From Ignavibacteriales bacterium (GTDB lineage Bacteria; Bacteroidota; Ignavibacteria; Ignavibacteriales; Melioribacteraceae), in contig QYQI01000100.1 of the NCBI GenBank assembly GCA_007280825.1, positions 1 through 39,903 on the forward strand: 39,903 nt of DNA, given 5' to 3'. Positions 1 through 8,674 of the stretch are shown one piece after another; the first letter of the stretch is position 1; the number at the start of each line of letters is the position of its first letter. Under the pieces are notes generated by a model. The model did no database searches. It was not told the DNA's origin and saw only the letters and a program-made list of their open reading frames with translations. The translations under genes and the position numbers were made by a program.

Positions 1-756
1 ATTATTATTAGTTATGTAGATATAACCGGGTTTGCTCACTTCTCCAAGAACTAGTACTTTATAATCTTTACGATAAGTTGCATCGAAAGGAATTCTAATT
101 CGATCCCCTCGCATTAATTGAATGTCACTCTTGAGATTAACAGCAATTATTTCTTCTTTTTCTCCAGATGAGTTTAAACGCGAAATTTCAGCTTTGGAAA
201 CATTTGCAAAAGCTGGATTAATGCCGCCTGCAAAGAGAATAGCATCCAAAAGGTTATCACCTTCCACAAACTGAAACTTAACTTCTTTATTTACGGCACC
301 GCTTACATCAATAAAATTTGTATTCATATCAACTGCGGGGAATATGATTACATCATCATTTTTTAAATATGGATTGAATTTAAAATCTCCAGTCAATCTG
401 TATTTTTCTAGATCAATCTTCACAGTTTCGCCGGAAAATCTTTTCAAAATTATATCACGTTTTGCAAAATTCTCTAATTCATTTTTGTACTTCATTAAAA
501 TACTGGATTCTTTAATGCCGCTAAGAGATTGAAGTTTATATTCAGAATAAATGCGTGTGATAAACTGATCTACTCGGTCAGTCATAACTGCAGGGAAAGT
601 ACCATTTACTATAAATGAACCGCCAATTGTTACACCTATTATTCCTGCCTTTGCAAGATCAAATTTATTTTGTGATAGATTATTGGTCTCTTGTGCATTA
701 ATCTGCAACTGAGATGTTGTAATTAAAATTAAAGTGATTAAAATTATTTTTTTCAT
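1..756 (-). CDS. SLBB-domain polysaccharide export protein (C-terminus outside window)
   Basis: The reading frame is open from an ATG at 756 to the window edge, 252 codons, so the C-terminus lies outside. It starts with a signal peptide (MKKIILITL..., hydrophobic to about residue 18, likely cleaved near INA-QE). Around residue 147 is a first SLBB-like segment (FIDVSGAV...LLDAILFAGGI). A second begins near residue 233 (VLVLGEVSKPGYIYI) and is cut by the edge. This layout is that of Wza/BexD-type outer-membrane polysaccharide export proteins, which carry capsule or exopolysaccharide across the outer membrane. It sits 12 bases after rfbB, a nucleotide-sugar gene, which supports a surface polysaccharide role. 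No clear Shine-Dalgarno is visible. A more general soluble-ligand-binding periplasmic protein cannot be excluded. Confidence 0.8.
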   Translation of the reverse strand, partial: MKKIILITLILITTSQLQINAQETNNLSQNKFDLAKAGIIGVTIGGSFIVNGTFPAVMTDRVDQFITRIYSEYKLQSLSGIKESSILMKYKNELENFAKRDIILKRFSGETVKIDLEKYRLTGDFKFNPYLKNDDVIIFPAVDMNTNFIDVSGAVNKEVKFQFVEGDNLLDAILFAGGINPAFANVSKAEISRLNSSGEKEEIIAVNLKSDIQLMRGDRIRIPFDATYRKDYKVLVLGEVSKPGYIYITNNN

Positions 757-768
757 ATTGGTCTGAAT

Positions 769-1800
769 TTAATTTTTATTTAGTCTATTGCCGTATTGTT
801 GTTCATAATACTTTTGATATTCTCCGGAGATAATTCTTTCCCACCAATTTTTGTTTTGCAAATACCAATCGATTGTATCTCCAATAGCATTCTCAAAATT
901 AAAAGTTGGTGTCCATCCTAATTCATTTTTAATTTTTGATGAATTAATCGCATACCTGCGGTCGTGTCCGGGTCGGTCCTTTACGTATTCAATTAGTTCT
1001 TCACCCTTACCTAGTTTCTGTAAAATCAATTTTATAATCTCAATATTTTTCATTTCACGACTTGCACCAATATTATATACTTCTCCTGTCTTTCCATTTT
1101 CAAAAACAAGTTCAACTGCTTTGTTATGATCAATAACATAGATCCAATCTCTAACATTTAATCCGTCACCATAGACCGGAAGTTTTTCCCCGTTAAGGGA
1201 ATTAATAATCATCAATGGAATTAATTTTTCCGGAAATTGCATTGGTCCGTAATTATTTGAACATCTGGTAATAACAACAGGCAAACCATAAGTGTGATGA
1301 AATGACATAGCTGCCATATCTGCACTTGCTTTACTTGATGAATAAGGACTGTTTGGACAGAGCGGAGTTTCTTCGGTAAATAAACCTGTAAGACCTAAAC
1401 TACCGTAAACTTCATCGGTAGAGATTTGTACAAATTTCTCAACTTGATATCTGCGAGCTGCCTCGAGCAAAACTGTTGTTCCTATTACATTTGTTCGGTA
1501 GAAAATTTCCGATCCGAGTATACTCCTATCAACGTGAGATTCTGCTGCGAAATTTATAACAAATTTTAGATTAAACCTCTTAAAAAGATAATCTACCAAC
1601 TCATTATTTGCAATATCTCCTTTAACAAACCTATAATTCTTGTTTTTCTCAACAGTTTTAAGGTTTTCAAGATTACCAGCGTAAGTAAGTTTATCTAAAT
1701 TGACAATAAAATAATCATCACGTTTAGGAAGAATATAATTGATAAAGTTACTTCCAATGAATCCGGCACCGCCGGTTACAAGTATGTTTTTAGTTGTCAT
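769..1800 (-). CDS. rfbB: dTDP-glucose 4,6-dehydratase
   Basis: This enzyme converts dTDP-glucose to dTDP-4-keto-6-deoxyglucose, the second step towards dTDP-rhamnose and other deoxysugars, in the cytoplasm. The 343-residue protein is a short-chain dehydrogenase/reductase of the extended type. The NAD-binding GGAGFIG is at residues 10-16, the catalytic Thr-Asp-Glu (STDEVYG) at 128-130, and the YxxxK pair at Tyr153/Lys157. The TDE triad distinguishes it from UDP-glucose epimerases. I chose the ATG at 1800 because the frame upstream offers only a TTG at 1815 and the protein then begins directly with the Rossmann fold. It slightly overlaps no neighbour: the outer-membrane gene upstream stops at 1805, and the export gene follows 12 bases downstream. 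rmlA, rmlC and rmlD are not in the window. Confidence 0.95.
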   Translation of the reverse strand: MTTKNILVTGGAGFIGSNFINYILPKRDDYFIVNLDKLTYAGNLENLKTVEKNKNYRFVKGDIANNELVDYLFKRFNLKFVINFAAESHVDRSILGSEIFYRTNVIGTTVLLEAARRYQVEKFVQISTDEVYGSLGLTGLFTEETPLCPNSPYSSSKASADMAAMSFHHTYGLPVVITRCSNNYGPMQFPEKLIPLMIINSLNGEKLPVYGDGLNVRDWIYVIDHNKAVELVFENGKTGEVYNIGASREMKNIEIIKLILQKLGKGEELIEYVKDRPGHDRRYAINSSKIKNELGWTPTFNFENAIGDTIDWYLQNKNWWERIISGEYQKYYEQQYGNRLNKN

Positions 1801-1804
1801 CAAT

Positions 1805-2536
1805 TTAGAATGCAATTAATCCGAAGTAGATTCCGGTTTGAATAAAAAATGAACTGCTGCTTAAATCCGATGGAACGTTTCCAACATCTTGATCATTGTC
1901 AACTTTCCAACTGCTTGCAAAAGTTGTAATGTAACCGCCGCCAATTCTGAAAGCAATAAATCTGCTTAATGGAATATCAACATTAAGTGTTGGCGTTATT
2001 GTTAAGAAAGTATTGATAATTTTTCTGTATATGTTCTGAGTGGTTTTATTAGAAACATCATTCCAGATGCCGCTCCAAGAATAATTATTTTGATTCTGAA
2101 AAATCTCTATACTCGAAGAACCGACTCCGATAATAGCTCCAACCGAAACCGCAATATTTTTTATGAATGGTAAAGAATACTCAACAGTTACTCCGCCAAG
2201 TCCGTAATTATACTTTACTTCTTTATTAAATCCATCCTTAAACCCGCTTGAAGTTTGAGTTCCGCTTAAACCAATTCCACCGATTCTTAAATTATCAACA
2301 AGCATAATGTAAGCATAACCGCCGCCGCCATAAACCAACATTCCTTTACTGGAAAGATTTTCCAATCCCATATTTTTTATCTGCAAATTAACTGCATCAA
2401 CATTAGGAAAAACCAATGTTGGAGAAAATCCGCCTGCTGCACCAAATCTTGCAACCCAGCCAACATCTTCACCTTCCTGAGCATTGGTTAATCGAAAAAA
2501 AATTAATATCAAAAAAAGGATTAGTAATTTTTTCAT
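1805..2536 (-). CDS. putative outer-membrane beta-barrel protein, function unknown
   Basis: A 243-residue protein starting at the ATG at 2536. The longer frame to 2638 would add 34 residues ahead of an obvious signal peptide, so the shorter start is preferred. Residues 1-19 (MKKLLILFLILIFFRLTNA) form a signal peptide. The rest is rich in Gly, aromatic residues and alternating hydrophobic stretches, and ends with Phe (FGLIAF). Both are typical of outer-membrane barrels recognised by the Bam complex. I do not recognise a specific family. Four bases separate its stop from the rfbB start, so the two are probably co-transcribed. No good Shine-Dalgarno precedes the start, and a structured element (2627-2690) lies about 90 bases upstream. 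Confidence 0.6.
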   Translation of the reverse strand: MKKLLILFLILIFFRLTNAQEGEDVGWVARFGAAGGFSPTLVFPNVDAVNLQIKNMGLENLSSKGMLVYGGGGYAYIMLVDNLRIGGIGLSGTQTSSGFKDGFNKEVKYNYGLGGVTVEYSLPFIKNIAVSVGAIIGVGSSSIEIFQNQNNYSWSGIWNDVSNKTTQNIYRKIINTFLTITPTLNVDIPLSRFIAFRIGGGYITTFASSWKVDNDQDVGNVPSDLSSSSFFIQTGIYFGLIAF

Positions 2537-2626
2537 AGGATTTATTTGTGTGTCTTTTTGGTGGATAAAATTAGCAATTCCGCTGACAAAAGAAAAATGA
2601 TAAATCGCTAACTCTTCTTTAATAAA

Positions 2627-2690
2627 TAAAGGCCGCACTGATTTTCGTATCTGTTCACCACAACAAGGAGAAAACCAATTACGGCCTTTA
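2627..2690 (-). ncRNA. two-stem hairpin in the ftsZ 3' region, loop complementary to the ftsZ ribosome-binding site
   Basis: Read on the minus strand, an outer stem TAAAGGCCG/CGGCCTTTA (9 bp; 2682-2690 with 2627-2635) encloses a second stem GGTTTTC/GAAAATC (7 bp with one G-U; 2670-2676 with 2640-2646) and a 23-nt apical loop. The loop and the first base of the stem read CTCCTTGTTGTGGT (2657-2670). This is the exact reverse complement of ACCACAACAAGGAG in the ftsZ leader (4138-4151). The outer stem is followed by TTTATT, so the element could also serve as the terminator of the dcw transcript. Structure and complementarity are seen directly. Transcription as an RNA and any regulatory role are inference. 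Confidence 0.5.
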
Positions 2691-2701
2691 ATTTTGCCGA
2701 A

Positions 2702-2803
2702 CTATTCGCTATCGGATTTTAAATGCTTAATAATCTTGATAGCTTTTGTTGTAAAGAGTGCTATAAAAAGTAGCATTGCACCTAATAATATTAGTCCGTC
2801 CAT
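2702..2803 (-). CDS. small single-pass membrane peptide, 33 residues, function unknown
   Basis: A 33-codon frame begins MDGLILLGAMLLF and ends KHLKSDSE before a TAG stop. It has a strong Shine-Dalgarno: AAAGGAG lies 4-5 bases before the ATG at 2803. The peptide has a hydrophobic N-terminal segment (about residues 3-17) followed by a basic Lys-rich stretch (KAIKIIKHLK). This fits a one-helix inner-membrane peptide with its C-terminus in the cytoplasm by the positive-inside rule. It lies 39 bases downstream of the ftsZ stop on the same strand, so it is likely the last gene of the dcw transcript. The ribosome-binding site is better than most in the window, which is the main reason for calling it. 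I do not recognise a family. A role in division is only suggested by position. Confidence 0.55.
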   Translation of the reverse strand: MDGLILLGAMLLFIALFTTKAIKIIKHLKSDSE

Positions 2804-2842
2804 AGTACTCCTTTATTTTATTATTACCATAAAGGAAAAACT

Positions 2843-4132
2843 TTAATCCATAATCTTTCTTAAGAATGATGAACTGTCATCTTCATCTCTATTTTTATTA
2901 CTGTAATAATCGTTCTCTTCATAATCATTTTTTTCAGCTTTAAATCCGGTTTCCAATCCGCTTGGATCAAACAAATCCGGACTTGTTTTCTTTACTCTTA
3001 GGATAGTAGGAACATTCAGATCATCACTATTTTCTAATTCCATCGAGCCGCGTTTGGTTGGAAAACCACCCATGCCTACAACTTTTTTCTCTTCGCGTTT
3101 TCTTTCAGCTTTTTCAGTTTTCAAATTGCTGATCGGATTTGAGCCTGCTTTAGATTCAAATCCGGTTGCGATAACTGTGTAAGAAACATATTCATTCATC
3201 TGATCTTTAATTACTGTTCCAAAGATTACATTTGCTTCTTCTCCGGCAGCTTCAAAGATCACATTATTACCGGCTTCTACTTCTGCCATCGTCATATTTG
3301 TTGGGCCGGTAACGTTTAGAAGAATATTCTTCGCACCTTTAATAGAAATACCTTCAAGCAGCGGTGATGAAATTGCTTTTTGTGCAGCTTCAACCGATCG
3401 ATTTTCTCCACTCGCAATTCCGCATCCCATTAATGCTTGTCCGCTGTCTCTCATTACAGTTCTTACATCGGCAAAGTCAACATTAATAATTCCTTTCACT
3501 GTAATGATATCCGCAATACCGCGAGTTGCTTCAAAAAGAATTTCATTCGGTTTGTTGAATGCAGCTTTTGCTGCCGTAGCTGTATCTATAATACTTAGTA
3601 TTCTGCTGTTTGGTACAACAATCAAACTATCTACCAATTGACGCAGTTCATTAATTCCTTCATCCGCATTTTTCATGCGCAATTTACCTTCCCATGTGAA
3701 AGGTTTGGTAACGATGCCGATTACAAGTGCGCCAAGACTTTTTGCAATAGATGCAACAATCGGAGCTGCCCCTGTTCCAGTTCCGCCGCCCATTCCCGAA
3801 GTAACAAAAACCATATCGCTTCCTTCAAGCATGCGGGTGATCTTCTCCCGATCTTCTTCAGCAGCTTTTCTTCCTACATTAGGATCTGCACCTGCTCCAA
3901 GTCCGCGTGTTACGTTTGTTCCGATTTGAATTTTATGAGTAGCCAAACTCTCTTCGAGAACTTGAGCATCTGTATTTACAGCAATGAATTCAACGCCGGT
4001 TAAGCCGCGTTCGATCATACTGTCAATTGCGTTGCAACCGCCTCCGCCTACACCAACTACTTTTAATTGTGCTGACATTGGTCTTTGTGTTTCAAGAGTG
4101 AAGAATCTCGGTCTCTTTTCCATTGTGGACAT
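2843..4132 (-). CDS. ftsZ: cell division protein FtsZ
   Basis: FtsZ is the tubulin-like GTPase that forms the cytokinetic ring. The 429-residue protein has VGVGGGGCNAI (about 26-36) and the tubulin signature GGGTGTG at 115-121, then a variable linker. The C-terminal conserved peptide that docks FtsA is probably SSSFLRKIMD at 420-429. A second motif of similar character (VPTILR, 374-379) lies inside the linker. The ATG at 4132 is preceded by an excellent AAGGAGGAG in a 26-base gap after ftsA. The internal Met4 would be too far from it. That ribosome-binding region is the one matched by the hairpin loop at 2657-2670. It is the last recognised gene of the dcw cluster. Confidence 0.98.
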   Translation of the reverse strand: MSTMEKRPRFFTLETQRPMSAQLKVVGVGGGGCNAIDSMIERGLTGVEFIAVNTDAQVLEESLATHKIQIGTNVTRGLGAGADPNVGRKAAEEDREKITRMLEGSDMVFVTSGMGGGTGTGAAPIVASIAKSLGALVIGIVTKPFTWEGKLRMKNADEGINELRQLVDSLIVVPNSRILSIIDTATAAKAAFNKPNEILFEATRGIADIITVKGIINVDFADVRTVMRDSGQALMGCGIASGENRSVEAAQKAISSPLLEGISIKGAKNILLNVTGPTNMTMAEVEAGNNVIFEAAGEEANVIFGTVIKDQMNEYVSYTVIATGFESKAGSNPISNLKTEKAERKREEKKVVGMGGFPTKRGSMELENSDDLNVPTILRVKKTSPDLFDPSGLETGFKAEKNDYEENDYYSNKNRDEDDSSSFLRKIMD

Positions 4133-4158
4133 AACTCCTCCTTGTTGTGGTATATTAT

Positions 4159-5403
4159 TTATAGTTTATCAAAAAATTCTTGTAATCTTTTGAATAGTTT
4201 GATCACATTTAATTTATGTTCTGAGCCACTTGCTTTTACTGAAGTAAATTGTTCTGAAGATGATTTTCCCGGTATACCTCTAATTAATCCTGCGACAGTT
4301 GCGAATTCGGGACTTTCAACTTCATTTGATAATCCAGAACCAAGATCAAGAGGAACACCGATACGAGCAGGCATTCCAAAAACTTCTTCGGCTAATTCTG
4401 TACATCCTTTTAGTAAAGATCCTCCTCCGGTTAGTACAACACCTGCTTTAATTTTATTTTTGAACCCGGCTTGACGGAGTTCGTTATCAATTAAAGCGAA
4501 TAATTCTTTCATACGAACACTGATTATTTGAGTAAGTAGTGATAAAGGAATTTTCACGTTTCCTCTTCCGCCAACACCTTTTATAAAAATATCTTCATCT
4601 TTAATGATTGCATGTTCGGTTGCGTAGCCGTATTCTTTTTTAAGTTTTTCTGCATCGGCAGTTACAATTCCTAAAGTCTCGCGAACATCATTTGTAACCT
4701 GATTACCGGCAACTCCAATTACTTTTGTGTGCTTAATTGCTTTACGGTGAAAGACTGCTATATCAGTTGTTCCGCCACCAATATCGATCAACAGTACACC
4801 TAAATCTTTTTCGTTTTCATCAAGCACAGCAAAACTTGATGCGATCGGTTGAAGTACATAATCTTTAACTGTAAAACCTGCACGCTCAACAGATTTTTTT
4901 ATGTTTTGAATAGCAGGTATCGAAGCGAGAACTACATGATTCACAGCTTCTAATCGCGAACCACACATCCCGATCGGGTCATCAATTCCGCCTTGATGAT
5001 CAACTGAATATTCTTCGGGAATTATGTGAAGTATCTGGCGGTCGGATGGAATTCGTATAGTCTGAACATCAGCCCGCAAACGATCTAAATCCTGCTCAGT
5101 TATTTCTCGTTCCGGATTATTAATTGTTACATAATTTCTATGACGTAAACTTGTTATGTGCTCACCCGCTACACCAACATTTAATTCTTTCACGGTAAGA
5201 CCTGCTCTGTTGGATGCAATATGCATTGCTTCGGTAATCGCTTCAGCTGTCTTAGAAATATTTGCAACCAATCCCCGATTTAATCCTTCCGAAGGAGCGA
5301 CGCCGAATCCAAGTATATTCAGATGATTGTCAACCTGTTCGGCAATTATCGCACAAACTTTTGTTGTTCCAAGATCAAGTCCTGCTATAATATTTTTTTT
5401 CAT
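4159..5403 (-). CDS. ftsA: cell division protein FtsA
   Basis: FtsA is the actin-like ATPase that tethers FtsZ filaments to the membrane and recruits later division proteins. The 414-residue protein has the nucleotide-binding motifs GLDLGTTK (8-15), LLIDIGGGTTDIAVF (mid-protein) and VLTGGGSLLKG (near 325). An SHS2/1C region lies between the first two. The C-terminus (KLFKRLQEFFDKL) is the expected amphipathic membrane-targeting helix, preceded by a flexible Ser/Lys-rich linker. Its ATG overlaps the ftsQ stop by four bases (ATGA), which implies translational coupling. Confidence 0.97.
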   Translation of the reverse strand: MKKNIIAGLDLGTTKVCAIIAEQVDNHLNILGFGVAPSEGLNRGLVANISKTAEAITEAMHIASNRAGLTVKELNVGVAGEHITSLRHRNYVTINNPEREITEQDLDRLRADVQTIRIPSDRQILHIIPEEYSVDHQGGIDDPIGMCGSRLEAVNHVVLASIPAIQNIKKSVERAGFTVKDYVLQPIASSFAVLDENEKDLGVLLIDIGGGTTDIAVFHRKAIKHTKVIGVAGNQVTNDVRETLGIVTADAEKLKKEYGYATEHAIIKDEDIFIKGVGGRGNVKIPLSLLTQIISVRMKELFALIDNELRQAGFKNKIKAGVVLTGGGSLLKGCTELAEEVFGMPARIGVPLDLGSGLSNEVESPEFATVAGLIRGIPGKSSSEQFTSVKASGSEHKLNVIKLFKRLQEFFDKL

Positions 5404-6176
5404 GATTTCTTTTGACCCTCCTGGCTATTCTGTTCTGTAATGCCGAGATATACGTGTCCGCCGTAACGCAAATCCACATACTCCATGTAATTATTTATTT
5501 CCTTCCCCTTCAAATAAGTCCAGAAATTATTGAAGTAGATTACTTTTCTAATTTCACTTCCACGGCCAATGATTACCGGATAATTCAAACTCGAGAAATA
5601 GAGAACGACATCATTCCCATTCTGCATATCAATTGATGATAAGCTGTCATACAATTCCGGATTTAGCAATTTTACTTCAGTAATTATTTTCGATGCTAAT
5701 ACGATGTCGCTAATATTTTTTAGAGAAGATAAGATTTTCACTCCGTTGCCAAGAACCGGATTGGAAATTATCGGGTAGTCAATTTTCTTTGTCTGAGGAA
5801 ATACAGGAAGTATCTGAAGATTTTCTGTTATGATGTATTGATTAACACTGTCTACTAAAATTGAGTCAAATGTTTTTTCAATTATTTTTACCGAAACCTT
5901 ACTGTTACCGTCATAACGTACTTCTGCTTGCTGAACGTAAGGATGCTTTTCAATCCTATCTTTTATGATTTGAAGTGTGAGCTTTTCATAATTATTCTTA
6001 TCGAGCAGATTTGCATAACCTAAATATTGTTCTTTGGAAAGATGAATATTTCCGTCAAGTGAGATTAGATTTATCTTATAATCAATATCGTTTCTTAATC
6101 CAACCGATAAGTATATCATCAGCCCGATCGCAAGAATTAAAAACAGTGTGCTTAATATTTTTGCTGTTTTAGTCAT
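5400..6176 (-). CDS. ftsQ: cell division protein FtsQ-like
   Basis: A 258-residue bitopic inner-membrane protein. There is a short cytoplasmic N-terminus, one transmembrane helix (about 9-27), then a POTRA-like domain (about 35-105: INLISLDGNIHLSKEQYL...HPYVQQAEVR) and a periplasmic FtsQ/DivIB beta domain. FtsQ links early and late divisome components through FtsL and FtsB. Sequence conservation in this family is low, so the call rests on the topology, the POTRA signature and the position between murC and ftsA, which is canonical. It starts four bases after the murC stop and overlaps ftsA by four. Confidence 0.9.
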   Translation of the reverse strand: MTKTAKILSTLFLILAIGLMIYLSVGLRNDIDYKINLISLDGNIHLSKEQYLGYANLLDKNNYEKLTLQIIKDRIEKHPYVQQAEVRYDGNSKVSVKIIEKTFDSILVDSVNQYIITENLQILPVFPQTKKIDYPIISNPVLGNGVKILSSLKNISDIVLASKIITEVKLLNPELYDSLSSIDMQNGNDVVLYFSSLNYPVIIGRGSEIRKVIYFNNFWTYLKGKEINNYMEYVDLRYGGHVYLGITEQNSQEGQKKS

Positions 6177-6180
6177 TATT

Positions 6181-7563
6181 TTATTTTTGTTTCTCTTTTA
6201 AGAATGCAATAAACTTTTCACCGTATTTCCATATATCACCGGCTCCCATTGTAATAATGAGATCCCCTTGCTTATAAATTTTTTGGAGGAGTTCAGGAAT
6301 TTTTGTTTTATCAGGTTCGTAGTAAACATTTCTATGACCAAAATCTTTTGCAGTATTTGCAATAAGTTCTCCGGTAATTCCTTCGATTGGTTTTTCTCTT
6401 GCCGGATAAACATCGGTGCAGATAAATACATCTGAGTTCAGGAATGAACGTCCGAACTCAGCATAAAAATCTTTTGTGCGTGAAAACAAATGCGGTTGGA
6501 ATACTGCGATTAATCTTCTGTTCCATCCGCGACGAATTCCATCTAACGTTACATTAATTTCTGTCGGATGATGACCGTAATCATCAATAACCATTACCTC
6601 TTTGTTGTACTTTGTTTCGAATCGGCGATAAACTCCGTTGAACGATTCAAGTGCTTTTTTAATTACGCTGAACTCAACACCCATTTCTTTAGCAATCGTT
6701 ACAGCTACAAGAGAATTTTTTATGTTGTGTAATCCGGGGATATTAATTCTAATTCTTCCTAGTTCCTTTCCAAGATAAATTACACTGAACTCAGAATGAT
6801 TTTCCGAATGGGAAATATTTGTTGCACGAATATCTGCTTGCGGTGTTATTCCGTAAGTAAAGATTTTTTTATTGATCTGAGGAATGACATCTTGAAGAGC
6901 GGGTTCATCAAGACAAAGAACTACAAAACCGAAGAATGGAACCTTGTTTGCAAACTCTACGAATGCAGATTTTATATCATTCAAATCCTTATATGTATCG
7001 AGATGTTCTCTTTCAAGTGTAGTCAACGCTGCAATAACCGGAGTAAGTTTTAAAAATGTTCTATCAAATTCATCAGCTTCAACCACAATGTAATCGCCTT
7101 TACCTAAACGGGCATTTGTTCCGCCAAGCCCGCTCAACTTTCCGCCGACAATAATTGTCGGATCTATTCCTGCTTCAGTTAATACCAATCCAACCATAGA
7201 CGTTGTAGTAGTTTTTCCATGCGTTCCTGCAATCCCGATTCCATATTTCATTCTCATACATTCAGCGAGCATCTCAGAACGTTTGATTACAGGAATTTTT
7301 CTCCTCATTGCTTCTTTTACTTCCGGATTTTCCAGATTAACAGCAGATGAATAAACCACTACATCGGCATCTTTCAAGTTTTCAGGAGAATGTCCTTCAT
7401 AAACTTTGATGCCTAAACTTTCCAACCGTTCAGTTACTTCTGTTTTATTTAGATCGGAACCGGAAATCTTAAATCCTTGGTTTAATAATATTTCTGCGAT
7501 ACCGCTCATTCCTATTCCGCCGATACCGACAAAGTGAACATTTTTAATTGTCATCATCATCAT
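6181..7563 (-). CDS. murC: UDP-N-acetylmuramate--L-alanine ligase
   Basis: MurC adds L-alanine to UDP-MurNAc, the first amino acid of the peptidoglycan stem peptide. The protein has an N-terminal Rossmann-like UDP-binding motif (VHFVGIGGIGMSG), the ATP-binding GTHGKTTTTSM, and the C-terminal YGHHPTEI motif of MurC. At about 460 residues the length is typical. The start is ambiguous: four Met codons stand in a row (ATG ATG ATG ATG, 7563 to 7554), and the upstream sequence has only a weak GAGA. The first is given here; the fourth would shorten the protein by three residues. Ten bases separate it from the murG stop. Confidence 0.97.
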   Translation of the reverse strand: MMMMTIKNVHFVGIGGIGMSGIAEILLNQGFKISGSDLNKTEVTERLESLGIKVYEGHSPENLKDADVVVYSSAVNLENPEVKEAMRRKIPVIKRSEMLAECMRMKYGIGIAGTHGKTTTTSMVGLVLTEAGIDPTIIVGGKLSGLGGTNARLGKGDYIVVEADEFDRTFLKLTPVIAALTTLEREHLDTYKDLNDIKSAFVEFANKVPFFGFVVLCLDEPALQDVIPQINKKIFTYGITPQADIRATNISHSENHSEFSVIYLGKELGRIRINIPGLHNIKNSLVAVTIAKEMGVEFSVIKKALESFNGVYRRFETKYNKEVMVIDDYGHHPTEINVTLDGIRRGWNRRLIAVFQPHLFSRTKDFYAEFGRSFLNSDVFICTDVYPAREKPIEGITGELIANTAKDFGHRNVYYEPDKTKIPELLQKIYKQGDLIITMGAGDIWKYGEKFIAFLKEKQK

Positions 7564-7573
7564 AGTTTTATTC

Positions 7574-8674
7574 TCATATCATCTCGGCAAATTTGATCGC
7601 ACTTTCGGCAATCGTTTTTGCTGCTAATGGTTTAGCAAATAATGAAATATTTTTTTTCATAATTTCCTGACGTGCTTCATTAAAGATTAATTCATTCACC
7701 ACAGGAAAGAATTCGTCTTTCAAATTTTTATCTTCTATCAATTCTGCTGCGTTCACAACTTTCAATGCTTTGGCATTCATATACTGATGATTTGCAGCAA
7801 CATTTGCCGAAGGAACGAATACAACAGGCAACGATAGAAATGATACTTCAGCTATTGTTGTAGCTCCTGAACGTGCAAGTACAATATCTGCTGCTGAGTA
7901 TGCGGAAGACATATCACTGATGAATGGAAATATTTTCACTGATTCGTTCGAGAACTTTTTATAATGTTCATAATAAAATTGGCCTGTCTGCCAAATGACT
8001 TGAATATTGTTCGATACTAATTGATCTACATTATCAGCAACCGCTTGATTGATTGATCGTGCGCCGCCGCTTCCGCCAATTACCAGCAATACTTTTTTCA
8101 ATTCATCCAATCCGAATTTTTTCTTTGCTTCGGATTTATCACTCAACCTCAAATTTATTCTTATCGGGTTACCGGTTAATTTTAATTTCGATTCGTCTCT
8201 GAAATATTTTTTTGATTCTTCAAACGCAATATGAATTTCGTGTGCTTTTTTTTCAAGGATTCTATTAGTAACCCCGGGATAACTATTCTGCTCAAGCAGC
8301 ATTACTTTTACACCAAGTACTGATGCCGACCAAACGACGGGACCTGAAACATATGCACCGCATCCTATAGCTACACGCGGCTTGAATCCATAATTAATAA
8401 CGAACGATTGAATCGCCGAAACAAATAATTTTACCGGAAACAGTAAATTCCTTAGGTCTAACTTTCGTGATAAACCGCTAATCCAAATTGCCTTGAAGGG
8501 GAAACCATATTCCGGTACGACACGTTCTTCAATTTTATTTTTTGCGCCAACAAATAAAATTTCAGATTCCGGTTTCATCAAACGAATCTGTTGGGCAACC
8601 GCAAGAGCCGGATATAAATGACCGCCGGTTCCGCCACCAACAAAAACAAAACGATATGGAGTTCTATTCTTCAT
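7574..8674 (-). CDS. murG: UDP-N-acetylglucosamine--N-acetylmuramyl-(pentapeptide) pyrophosphoryl-undecaprenol GlcNAc transferase
   Basis: MurG adds GlcNAc to lipid I to make lipid II at the inner face of the cytoplasmic membrane. The 366-residue GT-B glycosyltransferase has the N-terminal glycine-rich loop GGGTGGHLYPALAVA (14-28). The UDP-GlcNAc-binding C-terminal half contains GGSGGARSIN and a RSGATTIAE motif, as expected. Its ATG shares one base with the ftsW stop (TAATG), so translation is probably coupled. Confidence 0.97.
   Translation of the reverse strand: MKNRTPYRFVFVGGGTGGHLYPALAVAQQIRLMKPESEILFVGAKNKIEERVVPEYGFPFKAIWISGLSRKLDLRNLLFPVKLFVSAIQSFVINYGFKPRVAIGCGAYVSGPVVWSASVLGVKVMLLEQNSYPGVTNRILEKKAHEIHIAFEESKKYFRDESKLKLTGNPIRINLRLSDKSEAKKKFGLDELKKVLLVIGGSGGARSINQAVADNVDQLVSNNIQVIWQTGQFYYEHYKKFSNESVKIFPFISDMSSAYSAADIVLARSGATTIAEVSFLSLPVVFVPSANVAANHQYMNAKALKVVNAAELIEDKNLKDEFFPVVNELIFNEARQEIMKKNISLFAKPLAAKTIAESAIKFAEMI

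Noticed and set aside
2657..2670. Plus-strand AACAAGGAG as a ribosome-binding site of a plus-strand gene
   Set aside because: No start codon follows at a usable distance and no open frame is present on the plus strand there; the minus-strand hairpin reading explains it better.
3638..4003. 121-codon open frame on the plus strand opposite ftsZ
   Set aside because: Fully inside ftsZ on the opposite strand, Cys/Ser-rich translation with no recognisable domain; a shadow of the conserved ftsZ codons.
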